NCBI RefSeq assembly: GCF_002127225.1
Contig: NZ_NFUR01000002.1
Span: forward strand, 372,001-436,000
Length of the DNA: 64,000 bases
Origin: Sphingomonas sp. IBVSS2
GTDB taxonomy: Bacteria; Pseudomonadota; Alphaproteobacteria; Sphingomonadales; Sphingomonadaceae
Reading direction: 5' to 3'
Under the pieces are notes generated by a model that was not told where the DNA came from, ran no database searches, and saw nothing but the letters and a program-made list of their open reading frames with translations. Made by a program: the position numbers and the translations under genes. Shown here piece after piece: positions 62,463-64,000 of this stretch; position 1 is the stretch's first letter, and each line of letters starts with the position of its first letter.

Positions 62463-63125
62463 TCAGGCCGGATCCATCTCGAACTGCTGGATCACCCAAT
62501 CCTCTTCCTGCGCCGCGGCGATCCAGTCCTGCATGAAGGGATGCTGGAGCACGGCGTTCATATAGGCGGGCGCGAAGCGGGCCACCGGCAGCGAATAGGT
62601 GACGAAGCGCGTCACCACCGGCGCGAACATGATGTCCGCCGCGCCGAACGCGCCGAACAGGAACTGGCCTTCGCCGCCGAACCGGGCGCGAGCCTGGACC
62701 CAGAGCTCCATGATCCGGCCGATCTCCTGCAGCACATCGCTGTCCGGTGCCTTGGGCGGATAGACCTGCCGCACGTTCATGGTGTGCTTTCGGCGCAGAT
62801 TGGCGAAGCCCGAATGCATCTCGGCTGCCATCGAGCGGGCCATGGCGCGTGCCGCCGGATCCGTGGGCCAGAACCGGGTGTTGCCGGTCTTGTCGTTGAG
62901 ATATTCGATGATCGCCAGGCTGTCCCACACCACGGCATCGCCGTCCCACAGGATCGGCACCTTGCCCGAGGAGGGAGCGAACTCGTCGCCCTCGCGCCGC
63001 TTCTCCCATGCCTCGTCGTACAGCGGCACGACCACTTCCTCGAAGGGAAGGCCGGCCTGCTTGCAGGCGAGCCAGCCGCGCAGCGACCAGGAGGAATAGG
63101 CTTTGTTGCCGATATAGAGCTTCAT
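62463..63125 (-). CDS. Glutathione S-transferase family protein
   Basis: A 220-residue GST with the N-terminal thioredoxin-like part (KLYIGNKAYSSWSLRGWLA, KVPILWDGDAVVWDSLAIIEYL) and an all-helical C-terminal half. The catalytic-type serine sits in the SSWSLR motif. Substrate unknown. The start at 63125 is fixed by the conserved first strand; the frame extends upstream. A LexA-type repeat is about 105 bases upstream. Confidence 0.92.
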   Translation of the reverse strand: MKLYIGNKAYSSWSLRGWLACKQAGLPFEEVVVPLYDEAWEKRREGDEFAPSSGKVPILWDGDAVVWDSLAIIEYLNDKTGNTRFWPTDPAARAMARSMAAEMHSGFANLRRKHTMNVRQVYPPKAPDSDVLQEIGRIMELWVQARARFGGEGQFLFGAFGAADIMFAPVVTRFVTYSLPVARFAPAYMNAVLQHPFMQDWIAAAQEEDWVIQQFEMDPA

Positions 63126-63231
63126 GAACCCAGGGATAGCGGCGGGGCAGGGGGGCTGGCAACCGCCACGAAATGTCGACTCGCTCGACTCTCCTCGCGG
63201 GCGCGCATGGGAGTGAAATGGGGGTGGACTG

Positions 63232-63246
63232 GAACATAAAGAGAAC
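63232..63246. promoter_or_regulatory. LexA-type operator (GAAC-N7-GAAC direct repeat)
   Basis: GAAC at 63232-63235 and GAAC at 63243-63246 are separated by 7 bases (ATAAAGA). Read on the other strand this is GTTC-N7-GTTC, the known alphaproteobacterial LexA box with an AT-rich spacer. It lies between the GST gene and the TPR-protein gene, upstream of both. Confidence 0.7.
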
Positions 63247-63371
63247 ATACGCAGCATCGGCATATGTAGGGAAGCGCTGAAATATCGTTTATGTGCAATG
63301 GCTTAATCGGCAGCTGGCGCGTGGTTGCCAATGCGGAGCGACAGGCTAAGCTGGTCGAAAAGGGGGAGTTC

Positions 63372-64000
63372 ATGCTGAAATCGGGTCGGATCGCGCTCGC
63401 GATGATGGTGGCTGCGATGGTGGCTGCCGTGCCGGTGCATGCCCAGGTGGTGCCGCAGGCGCAGGATGCCGATGCGCTCCAGGTCGGGATCGGGCGCTTT
63501 GCCGAGCCTGCGGAGCGCGCATTGCTGCCCGACCTGGCGACGGCGCTGATGCAGAAGGAATCCAGGGAAAGGCTGGCCGCCCTCGACGCGCTTCTCGCCA
63601 GGCTCGATCGGCCGACCCAGTTGCGGGGCATCGTCCAGTCGATGCGCGGCGCGATGCTGCTCGACCAATATCGCCACCCCGAAGCGCTCGCGGCGGAGGA
63701 GGAGGCGATCCGGCTCGCGCCCGGCGTGCCGCCGGTCAAGCTCTACGCCGTCCATGTGATGATCTTCGCCGGTGCGCCGCAGCGCGCGGCGGACCTGTGG
63801 CTTGCGCTGAGCCGCGAATATCCCGCGATCGCGGCCGGGCTTGGCGGCTATGAACTGGATGCGCTGCGCGAGCGGCTGCGGGATATCGGCGACAACAAGC
63901 GCGCCGACGCGCTCTCCGCGCGGATCGCGGAGGTGGGGGTTGCCACCCATTCCGGGCCGCGCGCCTCGGACGGCGCGCTGGCGCAGATCCGGCTGCGGAT
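63372..64000 (+). CDS. Exported TPR-like protein, truncated by the window end
   Basis: From an ATG at 63372 with GGGGGAG a few bases upstream, a frame stays open to the end of the window (209 codons). It begins with a signal peptide (residues 1 to about 25, IALAMMVAAMVAAVPVHAQ). Helical repeats follow, including ALAAEEEAIRLAPGVPPVK, a TPR-like pattern, and AADLWLALSREYPAIAAGL. The C-terminus and any further domains are outside the window. A LexA-type repeat lies about 125 bases upstream. Confidence 0.75.
   Translation, partial: MLKSGRIALAMMVAAMVAAVPVHAQVVPQAQDADALQVGIGRFAEPAERALLPDLATALMQKESRERLAALDALLARLDRPTQLRGIVQSMRGAMLLDQYRHPEALAAEEEAIRLAPGVPPVKLYAVHVMIFAGAPQRAADLWLALSREYPAIAAGLGGYELDALRERLRDIGDNKRADALSARIAEVGVATHSGPRASDGALAQIRLR

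Overview
The window looks like chromosomal DNA of a sphingomonad (Alphaproteobacteria, Sphingomonadales, probably Sphingomonas). The reasons are the high GC content, frequent GTG/TTG starts, many GTGA/ATGA stop-start couplings, the alphaproteobacterial gene order secB/timA-mltA-smr and coaBC-dut-ubiB-ubiE-mutM-rpsT-dnaA, and a large Wzx/Wzy-type polysaccharide locus. The species call is an inference. No tRNA, rRNA, insertion sequence, CRISPR array or prophage was seen.

Positions 1-31,813 form the surface polysaccharide locus. It opens with the end of a beta-helix protein, a WaaL/Wzy-family membrane protein, a Wza-type export lipoprotein, a Wzc-type tyrosine autokinase and an unknown membrane-anchored protein. 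Two minus-strand genes follow: an acyltransferase and a second polymerase-like protein. Then comes a tightly coupled plus-strand run of 14 genes (8,458-23,431). It encodes an acetamidino-modification module (WbpG/HisH2/HisF2), a two-domain oxidoreductase, UDP-ManNAc uronate synthesis (WecB, WecC) and five pseudaminic acid enzymes (PseB, PseC, PseF, PseH, PseG). Three unassigned enzymes (aldo/keto reductase, Gfo/Idh/MocA oxidoreductase, class III aminotransferase) sit inside that pathway. PseI, the remaining step, is encoded convergently. Wzx, a polyprenyl-phosphate sugar transferase, a heparinase-family protein, a WbuB-like glycosyltransferase and a possible nonulosonate transferase complete the set. 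The likely product is a lipid-linked polymer carrying a modified pseudaminic acid and probably an N-acetyl-mannosaminuronate.

Positions 31,992-43,718 hold a secreted sugar-dehydrogenase-like lipoprotein, a metallophosphatase, a small secreted protein, an M48-PDZ protease and precursor genes (galU, a nucleotide-sugar dehydrogenase, a CapI-type epimerase). These are followed by a minus-strand run: a ThiF-family enzyme, a TonB-C-like protein, dut, a lipoprotein hydrolase, coaBC and a membrane protein.

Positions 43,715-64,000 are mostly housekeeping: a membrane protein, ubiB, ubiE, mutM, rpsT, dnaA, a Cys-rich secreted protein, a CAP-domain lipoprotein, trpS, murJ, secB, timA, mltA, an Smr protein, a GGDEF-EAL protein, dapE, a cupin, a GH19-type lysozyme/chitinase, a glutathione transferase and a truncated TPR protein. 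A LexA-type direct repeat lies in the last intergenic region.

The strongest candidate for an incompletely described system is the combined nonulosonic acid locus. It has a full pseudaminic acid pathway, an amidination module whose HisF homologue has lost the Asp11 of histidine biosynthesis, and an oxidoreductase/aminotransferase pair suited to adding a further amino group.
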